Below, in pieces: positions 10,047 through 21,530 of a stretch of 64,000 nt of DNA (its first letter is position 1; the number at the start of each line of letters is the position of its first letter). Location of the stretch: positions 23,951,345-24,015,344 of the forward strand of contig CM031601.1 in the NCBI GenBank assembly GCA_018398815.1, in the 5' to 3' direction. The DNA is from Conus ventricosus (lineage: Eukaryota; Mollusca; Gastropoda; Neogastropoda; Conidae). The notes beneath the pieces were generated by a model. That model saw only the letters and a list, made by a program, of their open reading frames with translations. It made no database searches and was not told the DNA's origin. The position numbers were made by a program, and so were the translations under genes.

Positions 10047-11330
10047 AAGAACTAAAATTGTCATATATATTAATTTTGAAAGCCTTGTTCTCAGCGCCTA
10101 CCACCCAAATACCTTGTTATAAATATCTACTCTTTGTGTTATCTCTTTCCACTTTTATTTTATTCCAATTTTGCTCACAAAGCTTTGTCAAGGCAGCTGT
10201 AAGGCTAAAAGGCATAGATATTCTGTACAACTTTCATATAAGAACTTCATAAAAATGTCTAAAACTTTCCTAACCCCTCACATGCACGCTCACCCCCAAC
10301 ACACACACACACACCACACAACACAACCACACACACACAACGGAAAAGTAATTCCGGCCCCCCCACTATCTTCCCCCAACATATTAATGGCTGCTTCGAA
10401 ACTATGCTTTTCCTTTCCTTCCACATTCCCACCCCACCTCACACTATCTCTACTTTACGCTACAACAGAAGATGCTAGCTGCAAAGAATAAAGATGTTAT
10501 AAACGGCATAAAGTAAAAAACTGATCAAGGATACTTCAAAAAATGACTAGAACCAGGAATGTGGAGGAGCGGAAGAATTAAAGATATAAGAACCGGGGCC
10601 TACGTTCTGTTGTGTGTGTGTTGTGTGTTGTGTGTGTGTGAGCGTCGTGCGCGAGTGTGTGTGCGTGTAGCGCGGAGTGTGTGTATGCTCTTATTATGTC
10701 TGGGGGGTTTGGTGGGGTGGTTGGTGGTGGGGAGTGGGTGTGCATTTGGTGGGTTTAAATTAATCACTCTTTTCGACCCTGTTGTATTCATTTTAGGCTG
10801 TGATTGTCCAGTTTTGGACACTAACGGCAACTAAGTTTTGACCGTGCTCTTGCTCCTCTTACTGTTTTCTCGGCCCTCCACATTCCCTGTCTTCTTAGTC
10901 TATGTCATCTTTTCTAGAGTACCTTTACTATTATCTTTTATTTTCATTTTATACCCTCGCAGTTTTTTGCAGGCAGCTTTTCTTTTTTTGGTACTGTTTA
11001 AGAATAAGAATTTATGGGAGGTGGTGGGTGTGTAATGTGGAAGAAGGGAACAGCATAGTTACGGTGCATTACATGATGTGGTTGCGAATACGTGCGCGCG
11101 CTGGCGCGGGTTATTTAACGTTTCGTTGTGTTTGTGTGTGGTTGTATGTGTTTTGGTGTGTGTGTGAGTGAGCGTATTGAGGGGTTGATACGGAAGTTTT
11201 TAGACATTTTCTTATTTAACTTAATAAGTTGTACAAAAAATTTAAAAGATCCTTTTATGCTTGGCAGTGCCTTGACAAGCTTGTCTACAAAATTTTGGAA
11301 ATATAAAATAAAATTAAAAATAAAATATTA
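10047..11330. other. No gene seen; TG/GC-rich patches
   Basis: The array ends abruptly near GGATCTCAAG. The rest holds short CA tracts (10301-10340), TG-rich low-complexity sequence (10609-10690 and 11117-11168) and no recognised coding region. Confidence 0.45.
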
Positions 11331-11331
11331 T

Positions 11332-11388
11332 TAATTATATTATATATATATTATATATATAATATATAATTAATTATATATAATAATT
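11332..11388. repeat. AT-rich imperfect palindromic tract
   Basis: TATATATATTA/TAATTAATTATATA combinations. It directly precedes copy A of the following repeat family. Confidence 0.8.
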
Positions 11389-11390
11389 AC

Positions 11391-12672
11391 CAAGCTTGTT
11401 TATGTCTTAGATTGAAGAAAGGGGGAAACTTCATACCTGCATGGCAGATTTTTCCTAACTAACAGTTGTGCTTGTGTGGTGATGGGAAAAAATAAAAAAA
11501 AATGCTTCTCAAAATGAACCTTCAGCAAGCTTATTCTCCCAAGGGGGAGACATCTCCAATGGGAGGAAACTCACTAACATATAACTCCTGGTCAGATTAC
11601 CGATATTTCGAAACTGTGGTTTCTCTCCTCAGTGACCGCGGTAATTGACTCCTCTGCCTTTTCGTTTTAAGAAGAATGCAATCCCAGAAAAGGCTGGTGT
11701 GCAATACTGTAGTATGTTTGTTGAGTTTTCAAAAAACCAACCAAAGGTGCCACTAAGAAGCAAAAGAAAATCATGAAAGAGCAAAACAAGCTACATTTTC
11801 TTGTGAAAAGTAGAAAATATAAAAAGATATCCTCTAAGACACAAGTGCTGAGGCCATTCTTGGAATGATCCGCAAGGGAGTAAAATAACAACAAACTAAT
11901 AATTTTCCAAGATAAGTACGAGCACCGTTCCAGCAATTACAGAGACTTGGTGTTGCAATGACTGCAAGAAATATTGAATTATAAACAAAGCTTGCTCTTA
12001 TGTCTTAGATTGAAGAAATAGGGGGAGATACGCATTCATACCTGCAGTGGCAGATGATTCTGCCTAACTAACAGTTTGTGCTTGTGTGGGTGAATGGGAA
12101 AAAATAAAATAAATGCTTCTCAAAATGAACCTTCGGAAAGCTTCTAGTCTCCAAGGGGAGACGATCTCCAATGGGGAGAAAACCACTAACATATAACTCC
12201 TGGTCAGATACCGATATTTCGAAACCTGATTGTTTCTCCTCAGCGACCGCGGAAAGTGGTAAATTTGGGACTCCTCTGCCTTTTCGGTTTTAAGAATGCT
12301 ATCCCAGAAAAAGTGGTGTGCAATACCGTAGTATGTTTGTTGAGTTTTAAAAAATGCAACCAAAGGTGCCACCTAAGAAGCAAAAGAAAATCATGAAAGA
12401 GCAAAACAAGCTCTCCCCCTTAAAGACTAGAAGCTTTCTGAGGTTCATTTGAGAAGCATTTATTTTTTTTTTCCCATTCACCCACACAAGCACATACTGT
12501 TAGTTAGGCAGAATAATCTGCCACTGCAGATATGAATGCTTATCTCCCCTATTTCTTCAATCTAAGACATAAGAGCAAGCTTTGTTTATAATTGAATATT
12601 TCTTGCAGTCATTGCAACACCAAGCTGCTCTGTAAGTTGCTGGAATGGTGCGGTATTTATCTTTGGAATTTA
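11391..12672. repeat. Repeat cluster: direct copies A and B, inverted copy C
   Basis: Copy A (11391-11793) and copy B (about 11895-12414) are direct repeats offset by about 600-620 bp. They share TATGTCTTAGATTGAAGAAA, CCTAACTAACAGT, AACATATAACTCCTGGTCAG, CCGATATTTCGAAAC and CATGAAAGAGCAAAACAAGCT. Copy C (12411-12672) is the reverse complement of 11895-12150, leaving a spacer of about 260 bp, so B and C can fold back. A shorter relative lies at 29025-29125. No ORF was recognised. It could be a non-autonomous DNA transposon/foldback element or a fold-back read artefact. Confidence 0.75.
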
Positions 12673-12676
12673 TTAG

Positions 12677-12680
<4 letters not shown>

Positions 12681-12722
<42 letters not shown>

Positions 12723-12735
12723 TATATATATACCA
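12681..12735. repeat. (TA)n microsatellite
   Basis: TATATATA tract with two interruptions. Normal-quality sequence ends shortly after it. Confidence 0.9.
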
Positions 12736-12789
12736 GTTTAAAATAGGATTTTAAAATGGAAGAATTAAAAACCTACAAACTTGTTTCAA

Positions 12790-13899
12790 GCTAAAATGCC
12801 CCTCATCAGGTTTTTACAATTTGGGCGGGGCCCCCGGGGTTATTATATTGGGGTGTGTGGGCTGTGAGCCCCTGTGGGGTGTGGCACGGGGCCCCTGCCG
12901 GTTTTTTCTTTTTTGGGGGCGCGTTCAGGGGGACGTGCCAGGGGAAGGGTTTGCTTTGACAAAGATTTCCTTTTTATCCCCTCAATTTTTTATCATTTCA
13001 AACTTTAAGTTAAAGGGTCTAGGGGGGGTTTACTTTTATCACCATTTTTCTTTTGTACAAAAGTTGAAATTTTTTTTTAAAATGTTGTTGTAGGGTGTTC
13101 CCTTTTTTTAAATTAATTTTCCTTGATATGTTGTTTCTTTTTTATTTTTTTTTAAAGGGTTTCCAAATATATTTACTTAATTTTTTTGGGTTTTTTTATT
13201 TTTTTAAATTTTTAAAAAGGGGATTTTTTAGGGTTTTAAATAACGGGTTTTTAAAAGGGGTTTTGGCCGTGACCCCCTTTGTATGTTTCTTTACACTTCT
13301 TTTGGGTTACCGTAGCTTGGTACACAATGTTGTTGTAGGGGACATTTTTTGTTCAGAGGGCCCGGGTCTTTTTTTGTGAAATTTCCCAAGATACCCTTTC
13401 ATCACCCTTTTTGGTTTTTGGTTTTTTTTGGGTTTTTTTGGGGAAAAAAAAAATTTAATTTTTTTTAAATTTTTTGGGGCTTTAAAACGAGTTTGATAGT
13501 TTTAAACGGTTTTTTTGTTGAATATTTTAGTTTTTCATGTTTTTTTTTGGGGAAGTTTTTTTAAGGATTTGGGGAATTCTTTTCCTCTTTAGGGGGCCCT
13601 TCAAAATGGGGGTTTACACCTATAATTTTTTTTTTCCCTTTTTTTTCCTTTTTGCTGTTATGTTTTATCGGGGTTTTATATTGAAATTTTGTTTTTGTAG
13701 CCACTTTTTTTTTCAGCGCCCTTGGATTCACTGCTGCCTTTTTAAATTCTTTCTCATTGCAGACATTAAAGATAATCTTTTGTTTATCCCCATTGGGTTT
13801 AAGGGTTTTTAAAGTTGGGGGGTTGGTTTGGTTACTATTGTTGTCTACATAGACGGGGGTGTCTTTGGGTTTTTTATATGGTTTGTTTGTATATCCTTG
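12790..13899. other. Homopolymer-rich low-quality sequence left of the LTR element
   Basis: The plus strand is T/G-rich, with runs such as TTTTTT-AAA-TTTT and GGGGG every few bases. No gene or repeat could be identified. The texture matches the element to the right and looks like poor consensus. Confidence 0.55.
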
Positions 13900-14439
13900 T
13901 TACGTATGGTGTGGGGTTTGCTGTTTTTTTCGACTCTCGCTCTCAAAAGTTTGGATGCGTGTAATAATTATTCTTACCCCAACCACACCAACGTACAGGG
14001 ATAGCCAGGCAACACACGGGGGTTAGATTTCTTTTCTTTATAATTATCTCCCTGAACCTAAAAAACATTTTTTCCCATTTTATTGTTTACAAATAAATTT
14101 TACTTTCATTTTATTTCGATAGATCGATATCAATAAATTTTCTTAAAAAACCTTAAATCATAAGATATCTTTTTTCATACGTTTATATCACTCACAGTCT
14201 CGCCGGCCCCGTCCCAGTGCTCACATTTAAAATCAAAAAATTCATTCCACAGAACCCAACCCAAAAGTTTTCAGCATTAAAATAAGACGAAGAAGGATAA
14301 CCAAGGTCCCCACACGGTAAAAACACCCCGTTCCCCAAAACTCCACGAGGGAAGAAAAACAGGGTTCAACACAGAAGCACCAATTTTTACGTCGAAAAAT
14401 TCCCCAAAGAAAAAAACCGCAAATTTAAAAGGGCACAAA

Positions 14440-14680
14440 TCCACAAAAAAAAGAACCTTTAGTTTCATAAAGAACAGCAATCCACAAAAATGAAGAACGG
14501 GTTTTTTAATAAAGACAGAAAACCATAAAGAACCGCAGTTTTCAAAACCCACAGAAATTTCCACGATGAAGAAACTGAAGATTCTTAAAACACACCCAAC
14601 CCACAGATGAAGAACCGCAAAATTCAAAAAAAACACAGCAACCAAATGAAAAACCCGCAAAATTCATAAACCCACAAAGT
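14440..14680 (-). repeat. ~38-bp minisatellite inside the 3' LTR
   Basis: Repeating phrase CACAGCAATCCACAGATGAAG-type followed by AACCGCAGATTCATAAA, about six imperfect copies. The same array is present in the other LTR. Confidence 0.65.
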
Positions 14681-15242
14681 TAAAACCCCCCCCCCAAAAA
14701 ACCCCCCGCAGATTCACAAAATACGAAATCTTTATTGAATCCCCGGAGAAAAACAATTTCACCAAAGTCCCATGGAACAAAATTAAACTTCGATTGGGAC
14801 GGGGGGGTTTGATCAAAAACCCAAATATTAACTTCTCCGTGAAATTCCACTACAATTTTTTCACATCAATAAATTCACCCCAAACCAAACACACATGCGT
14901 TTGGAAAAATTTTTTAAGCCCCAAAAATATTCTTATATTGATTTTAAAAATCATTCTCGGCGACAAAAGCTTCACAAAAATTTTTTTAAACAAATACATT
15001 TCCCCTGTTTTAAATTTTCCCGCGGGTTTAACCGTCAAAAAAAGTATCCCCATACACAGTGAACTGGGATGCACTACGACTTAAAAGTCAGCCTCCCACT
15101 TAGTAAAAATAGGGAAAAAAAAAACGAGATTTAAAAAAATTTAAATTAGGCGGACACCAACTCCCCGGGCCTTTAGTTTTTGTCTCTTCTTTGTCTTTTT
15201 TTAAATTTTTTCGTCATGTATTTAAAATTATGCTTTTTAAGT

Positions 15243-15267
15243 TGACGTCATAATTTTTTTGACGTCA
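15243..15267 (-). promoter_or_regulatory. Two CRE-type palindromes at the LTR start
   Basis: TGACGTCA occurs at 15243-15250 and again at 15260-15267, at the 5' edge of the LTR in element orientation. The other LTR has AGACGTCA and TTACGTCA at the matching place. TGACGTCA is the consensus CREB/ATF site; any function here is inference. Confidence 0.45.
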
Positions 15268-15270
15268 AAA

Positions 15271-15286
15271 ACCCCCCCCCCCTCCT
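15271..15286 (-). other. Polypurine tract
   Basis: The minus strand reads AGGAGGGGGGGGGGGT directly before the 3' LTR. This is the expected position and composition of the plus-strand primer of an LTR retrotransposon. Confidence 0.7.
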
Positions 15287-15669
15287 AAAGGGAAAAAAAC
15301 AATAAACCGTTGTTTTTTTTTTTTTTTTTTTTTTTAAAAAAGGGTAAAAAAACAGAAGAAAACACAACCTAAAAAAATTAAAATTAAATCGACGGAAAAC
15401 AAAGCCGCTCAGGGAAAAGCTTTTCCCGGGGAGCCCTTCCAAAGGGTTTCTCACACAACGGGAAAAACAAAAGTTGTGCCCCAACGAACCCGAACCCTTT
15501 GACATGCAAAGCTTTTGCTGCCCTCACAAAACCTCTCCTTTCCCACACTGGGTAGAGACCACACATTCTATGCCATTTCGGTCAGCCTCTCCATCCCCCC
15601 CAAGGGGTGGGAATAAAACTGCATTTTCACAAAAGGGAAATTCCTTCCAAAGGGGATAAATTTTGTTTC

Positions 15670-16130
15670 TCACATGGGGGGAAAGGGAAAAGGTCGCAAA
15701 AACATTCGCCAAACCCAGGAATGGCTACAAAAAAAACGAAACTCCTGAAATGAAAAACGCCCCCTCATAATTCTTGATTTTTTAAAGGGGTTTTGGGACG
15801 TTCGGGTTACTTAAAGGGCATGATCTGTCTCCAAGATAAATTTTCCCTCCCCAAAGGAACCTTAAAAACTTCTAAACACCCCGGGACAATGGCTAAACAT
15901 CCCGTTTAATATACTTGAAACCCCTTCTCCGTTCCATTTTAACTTTCGCTAGCGAATACAAAGGGGTAAAGGCATCTTCCCCCTCCGAAGAAATACAGCC
16001 CCAAAAACCCAACAAACTAGCTTCAGCCCTGAGAACAAAAAAATTTTCCCCAAACCCTGGGTAAAAAGGGCAAAGGTGCAGAAGACAAGCCCCCCGAACT
16101 TCCTAAAAGTTCTGAAACATTCGGAGTCCA
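15670..16130 (-). pseudogene. Gypsy RNase H domain (frameshifted)
   Basis: Minus-strand motifs in order: LGFGAVFLRRG-type (about 16.03 kb, the DASxxGVGAVLLQ block), ETDH (about 15.83 kb, of the LETDHxPL block), RIMRG (of the RLMRWAL block) and an IPG...CDL stretch (about 15.70 kb, of the IPGKxNxxADxLSR end). It is the last pol domain before the 3' LTR, with about 0.4 kb between. Confidence 0.75.
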
Positions 16131-16299
16131 AAAAAATAGCCCTTTTCCAGCACGAAAATTTTTCTTTGATCAAAAATTCGACAGTGGGGCACTCACATAG
16201 CAAACCCTAGGAAAATATTCCTGAAAAAAACTGAGCGCCCCAAAAAAAGCCTGCCCTGCCCCTTGTATTTGGAGTGGATTTATTCAAAATTTTTTTTTA

Positions 16300-17100
16300 A
16301 ACCTTCTTACCTTCAGGAGCTTAGTCCCACCTCCAACAAAATGCCCAAAGGAATTTCCCAGTGAACAAACCCTGTCTCCGTTTTTTCGAAGGAGGTGTGA
16401 GGTTGAAAGACCTCAGAGGGGGAGAGCACCCCCAAAACCAAAATTTTTAAAGGGGAAAACATCCCATGACATATGTACCAAGAATTCGTAAAAAAAATTG
16501 ATGGCGAAAAACTGTTTCAAATTGCCAGCTTTGGGCTCTTGCGTGCAAAACACGCGGGGACCCGAAAACAATTTCCAAAAGGAAATCCTGACAAACGGGA
16601 AAATTAAACCCCCAAGTGTGTTTTTAAAAGCCGTTTTTGGGGCAAACCCTGGGCTTAAACCACGTCTCCCAAATATCCTTTCCCAAGATTTTTTCTTTGT
16701 GAAAAAAGGCATCAGTTTAACCTTGCAAAAAGACTCTAAACCCTCGGGAAAATTGGTTCGGCTTCAAAGGGGTTTTAACCCTTGTTCAAAGATCTAAATT
16801 TTAAATGCAAAACCCTACAGTAACCATTTTTCTTCCTGCCAACCCCAACTGGAGATGCTTTCGGTTTTTTGGTTTTCAAGGATTCCAAGACCCCACATGA
16901 TACCAATCTCTCTCCAACAACCTCTTTCGCAGAAGGGGGATATCAAAACATTTCTTTCTAAAGGGGGACATCTGTTGTAAGAGGGATCCTAATAGTCCCT
17001 CACCTGAGAAAGAACCGGGTTTTAGGATAAAAATGCCCCTAAAAATCTTCAAAGACTGCACGAAACCCCCAAAAAACCCGCTGTCAGACAAAGTCAATCA
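16300..17100 (-). pseudogene. Gypsy reverse transcriptase domain (frameshifted)
   Basis: Minus-strand motifs: LSDS...GFVQSLKIF (about 17.09 kb, the pre-RT FRDVF-type block), GLSPGFAPKTAF (about 16.65 kb, of GYWQxxLxPESxxKTAF), FPFVRISFW (about 16.59 kb, of FxRMPFGL), FFYEFLVH (about 16.49 kb, at the position of FxDDxLVxS) and HFVGGGTKL (about 16.34 kb, of EFLGHxVGxG). The catalytic DD pair is not readable as assembled. It lies downstream of integrase on the coding strand. Confidence 0.75.
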
Positions 17101-17439
17101 AACGCACTGAGGGGCCCAATTTTCCCTTGGCTTTGAAAACCCCATGGGAAAACAGCAAAAGTGGGGGGGGGTTTAAAGCGTAAACACAGCCCCTTGGACA
17201 CACCAACTGAAACAAACCATTTCACAACAGAAAAAAACAGACTCCGGAGGGGGGTCCCAAAAGACCAACTCCTGGAGAACACTCAAGAAAACCTTTTCCC
17301 TGCTTTTAAGCCAAAGGGTTTCTACCCTCTGAAAAAGGGCCCACAAAAGGACCTTGTGAAAGAACAACAGCGAATTTAGACAAAAACAGCACGACAAATA
17401 TATTTTTTTGAGCAATTCGCATGAAAGTTTTTTTCCCTT

Positions 17440-18500
17440 TTCCCCTTGCCCAAGGACCTTGTAACTGGATGAAAGACTTTGGGGAACGGCCCTGACCAAT
17501 GGTTAACAACTTTTTTTGGTCAGTCGGCAACAACTAAAACTTTTCATCAAACTTGGAAACGGGGGTTCCCCCCTGCCTTCTTGTCAAAGGTTTTTTTTTT
17601 TCCCTTAAAAGCGGAATCAGCAGAATTCCCCAAATGGCTAACTTACATATTTGAAATTTTCAACTTGGGGTTCAAAAAAGGGTCGAATAAAAGGGGTTTT
17701 TGGCCTAACATCCTGACCTCTGACCCATCCAGCTCTGTAGTAAAGAACAGGCCCAACAAACCTGTCGCCCAAAAACAGCAACGGGAAAAGGGGAAAAAAC
17801 CTGTTTTTTTCAGAGGGCAACCCCTCTGCACGCCAAAACAACAGTGCAGGCAAAAATCGATCCATGCCTTTTGGTTGAGTGCGGACAATTTTTTAAACAG
17901 GGATTTCAAAGCCCCATGAAATCTCTAAAACGCCCTTTTGGGCCTGTGGATAAAATACGGCGATTTTCGTACGCCCTTTGCACCACAAAAAGCTAAAACT
18001 GCTTCATGAATCAGAGTTGAACTGTGTCCCCTGATCAGCCCAGAATCCCCTTTGGGGAAAACCTTTAAACGAGAAAGTTTCCCCAACAATGCTTCCCCCA
18101 CAGCAAAGAGGAGATACCCCTTAAAGGGAACAGCCCCCGGGGAAAAAGGGGGGTACCCAATGTAAAATCATGGCCCAAGATGTAACGATGACCTTGTTCC
18201 GAGGGGGAGATAGTGGACCCAACAAAAATCAACAGCCCCCCACGATCAAATGGAGTACTGATTTACTGGAACAGACGCAAGGGGTACTGGACAAACTCTA
18301 AACCCCTTTTTTATGTCCCTTTTGAACACATCACGGGAAACAACATTTCTTTGTACTTCCCCCAGTTACTCCAGGCCCAAAAGACTTGTTAAGGATTTTG
18401 GGCAGAGTAGCCCGGGAAACCCCCCCCCTGACCCCACAAAATTTGATCATGTGCCCAAAAAAGGGGGGAAAAAAATGTAGGTCGAAGTTTAACGGAACCA
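17440..18500 (-). pseudogene. Gypsy integrase (frameshifted)
   Basis: Minus-strand motifs in order: a GPGVTG-type stretch (about 18.38 kb, of FWPG), PVPLASVPVN (about 18.27 kb), segments matching DxVGPLxPxSExGHRYIL (about 18.22-18.17 kb), DQGTQFNSD (about 18.03 kb, the second catalytic Asp region), LPALLF (about 17.85 kb), RFFPLFPLLFLGDRFVGP (about 17.80 kb, of the GxSPFELLFGRxxRGP block) and LLPTDQKKLL (about 17.53 kb, of the C-terminal GPY-type module). It is spread over all three frames. Confidence 0.82.
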
Positions 18501-18779
18501 ACCGGGTCAAAAGAGGGTATCATTTTTGCAAAAAGCCTGTACAGAACCTCATCAGACACTTAATAGTAAAAGGTTTGTTTTACCTAAACCCCTTCAACCC
18601 CACCAGAAATGCGACTGGAAGAAAGATCAATGACGCATCATCCTTCTTGTTCTGAACAAGACAGAAAAGGGAAAATTTAAAAATCAACTGGGATTGACTC
18701 AAAGGCTTTTTGGCCCCAACATGCTTAGCTCTAGCCCTCGAAAAGGGGGTAAAGAGAAAAGGGTTTTACCAGATAACTT

Positions 18780-19035
18780 TTATTAACTCCCGTTCACAAA
18801 AACTCCCGGGACATTACCCACAATTTAGACTGCGACAGGGGCTATCCCAAAACACAACAAGTCAAATCACCCAACCCCAAAAAAAGGGCACTGACTGAAA
18901 CTGTAGCCAGTGGAAAATCCTTTCCCCCGACCACCAAAAAAAAACCACTTCACTGTGGTTCCTAAAATCTGACTGTCAGAAAATTTAAACCCTTTGGGGA
19001 ACGCCACAAAAAGTAGCACCAGTATCAAAGCAGAA
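18780..19035 (-). pseudogene. Gypsy retropepsin-type protease
   Basis: DTGATFCGVP (about 19.03 kb) carries the catalytic DTG/DTGA motif. A VSVSTAFFGVG-like segment and IVGNVPGVFVN (about 18.79 kb) fit the conserved protease end (LxxGNVPGV). Only about 0.3 kb separates it from integrase, too little for an RT/RNase H. Confidence 0.78.
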
Positions 19036-19099
19036 CAGAAACTCAAAGTGGGCCCTTCCCCAGAACCAAATCCAAAAGCAATTTCCTGTGAACTCCCCC

Positions 19100-20652
19100 A
19101 GCAGCTAGACAAGGGAAAAAGGGTATCAAGAACGGGAACAAGCAATGGATGTTTCTGTCGGCTAGTTCTCAAAAAAAGTAAAAGTTTTTTAACCACAAAA
19201 GGAAAACGTGTCTGGGGGGGCTAAGGGTTGCAAAATTTTAAAAAGGGCTTTACCTGACTTCCTGGACCCCTAGCACTTTTTTGCCCCCCCCTTTTTACAC
19301 AAAAAACACACAACACTTTCAAATGTCAAAGCACTTTTGAGGAACTCCTACGCCCCGAAAGGGTTTAAAAGGGCGCCCGGCCACGTTAAAGGGTACCCCC
19401 AAAATTAAATTTTCCCCACCAGCTGAGTAACCCAAAGCTTGATGCCATAATTTTCAGCTTCCACCAAAGGTTTCTTCCACGATCGCCGAGGAACCAAGTA
19501 TGGCCACTGTTTTTAAAAATAGGTATCTTTTCCTTGTCAGACTGACCACAGTACGGGGTTCTATCAGCTGACCGGGGAAAGCATTTCTTTTCAAACTGAC
19601 CCGGGGGTTTTGAACCCCAAAAGAAGCAAAAAGTTTACATAGCTTTCCTAAAAGCCCTTTTGTTTTTGGTGAGCACGTCTGTATTTGGGGGGGCTCTGAG
19701 ACCCTTTAAATTTCATTTAAAAATTTTTAAAATCTCTCTCACAAAAAAAAAAGTGGGCCCCCCCCCTTAAGACACACCCAAAAAATGCTCAAAAAGGGAA
19801 AATTTAAATCCACCAGATCTTTAAAAGACTTTTCAATTTTTGACAAAGGGCCCAAAAGGTTTAAACAAACGCCCAATTTTAAATGCAAAGGTTTTCGAAA
19901 GGTTTTATCGGGGCTAGGCTTTGCCTCACAAAACGCTTACGAAAACCATCTGGAAATTTTTTTGAAATTTTTTAGCAAGCCCCCTCCCCCCTTTTAAAAA
20001 AATCGTAAGACACAACATTTTTTTTCAGCGGGACTGTGATAGAGAGTTAAAGCAGAACCCCAAGAAATGCCCGACAGGGATGGGTTTCCCCCAAACTCTC
20101 AGCCCTTTCCCCAAAAAAAAGAGGCCCGGGGGTTTTAAAACGAAACAAGTAACTGTCTATATCCAGTTCTTTTCCCTTTAAAGGGGGAACTTAGGAAGGT
20201 TGGGGGAGGGGGTTTTTAAAACCCTTTGGGAAAAAAACCCAAAACCCAAATCTCCTGTCCCCGTCCTAACCGCACCCCTGTGAGAAATAACTTGAAAACT
20301 GGGATTCTTTTTGTTTCCCCCTTTTCCTTTAATTTTTTTTGTTTCCTCCTGTCTCTTTTAGTTTCCCCCCTTGTATCCGCCTCTCTTTTAAATTTCCTCT
20401 TGTATCTGGGTCTCTTTTTGTTTCCTCTTTTAAACTGCTCCCCTTTTAGTTACTTTTTCTTCCTGTACCTTTTCATTTTGATTTTTTCCTCTCTTTCCAA
20501 TCTTGAGCAATGCATTTATCCACATAGGGCCCAAAAGATTTTTCCCCCCAGACCCCCATACCTTTCCTCGTTGGGAAATACTTGGCAAAAACTTTGTCCT
20601 CGTCCCAGAGGACATTTAAAAGGACTTTCTTTCCCTTTGCCTTCTGTGCCAT
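19100..20652 (-). pseudogene. Probable gag region
   Basis: A minus-strand ATG at 20652 opens MAQKAKGKKVLLNVLWDEDK. It is followed by a Lys/Glu/Arg-rich, probably coiled-coil stretch (ERKKSKMK-like, 20.5-20.3 kb) that resembles the charged N-terminal region of many animal Gypsy gag proteins. No clear CCHC knuckle could be read before the protease. Assignment is by position and composition. Confidence 0.5.
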
Positions 20653-21530
20653 CTTGGGAAAAAATTTAAATAAGTCCCGTCAAACCCGACCACACACTAA
20701 AAGGAAACAAATACAACAATTTTTAACACAAGCAAAAAAAAATTTTAAACAAGGGCTATTGAAATATATATGAATTTTTCCCCAAAAGGATTTTTTTTTT
20801 TTAAACAACATTTTAAAGAAAAACACTCTTAAAAAAACTAAATATTATCAAACCCAAACCCAAAAACAAAAAATAGAATTTAAACAACCCAAACCGGAAT
20901 TTTTGGGTTTTGGGGGGGAAAAGGAAAAAACCCCAATCCCTAATCAAAGCCAAAAATTTTAGAACAAGGATAAAAAGCCCAAAGACATAAGTAATAAAAA
21001 ATTTTAATTTAAAAGTATTTTTGTTGTTGTTTTTTCCAAAACTAAGGGATTCAAAAAGAAACAAAATAAAAATTTATTTATTTTTTTTTTTTTTCAAAAC
21101 TGGTTCAGGGCAGCCACCCCCAACACCCACTCTTCAAGAGGGGAAAAGGGAAACCCCGAGAAGCTGAAGAAGCAACACAATCCCCCAAGTAAAAATAGAA
21201 AAAAAAATTAAACGAGAGATTTACTGAAATAAAAAAAATTAAAGCCCGCAAAGGAAAGAAGAACTAGGAACTAGGCCCTCGTTCTCCTGAAACCTTTCAG
21301 AAGGAAAAATTAAAACCCCCTTACGCTGGAAAACGGGGAAAAAAAGTAACAAAAAAAAGTCTAAAAACAAAAAAAAACAACCAACTCAATTTTAAAAAAA
21401 AAAGTCTGTGAAAGTGCTATCACTTCTAATTGGGAATTATAGGGTTACAAAAAACAAAATTTCCCACCCCTAAGGCAAATTTTTTTTCAATTTGCAAAAA
21501 AAACTTTTAAATACGGGGGCCCCCAGTTTT
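20653..21530 (-). other. Leader between 5' LTR and gag
   Basis: About 0.9 kb of A-rich low-quality sequence. No primer-binding site could be named with confidence. A segment at 21192-21230 (GTAAAAATAGAAAAAAAAA...AACGAGAGATTTA) resembles part of the LTR at 15102-15130. Confidence 0.4.

Larger units (their letters stand above)
13900..15267 (-). repeat. 3' LTR of the Gypsy element
   Basis: It matches 21531-22918 in order: TTACGTATGGTGTG, CTCTCAAAA, GATAGCC, CAACACAC, GTTAGATTTCTTTTCTTT, AAAACGAAGAAGGATAAACC-type phrase, CAATTTCACCAAA, CACACATGCG, AAAAGTATCCCCA and GACGTCATAATTTTTTT. On the minus strand it starts TGACGTCA, consistent with a 5'-TG LTR end. The inner end is set by the adjoining polypurine tract. 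Confidence 0.82.

Noticed and set aside
12821..13812. Phe-rich open frames resembling membrane proteins
   Set aside because: Produced by T-homopolymers in low-quality sequence; no motif and no support on either strand.
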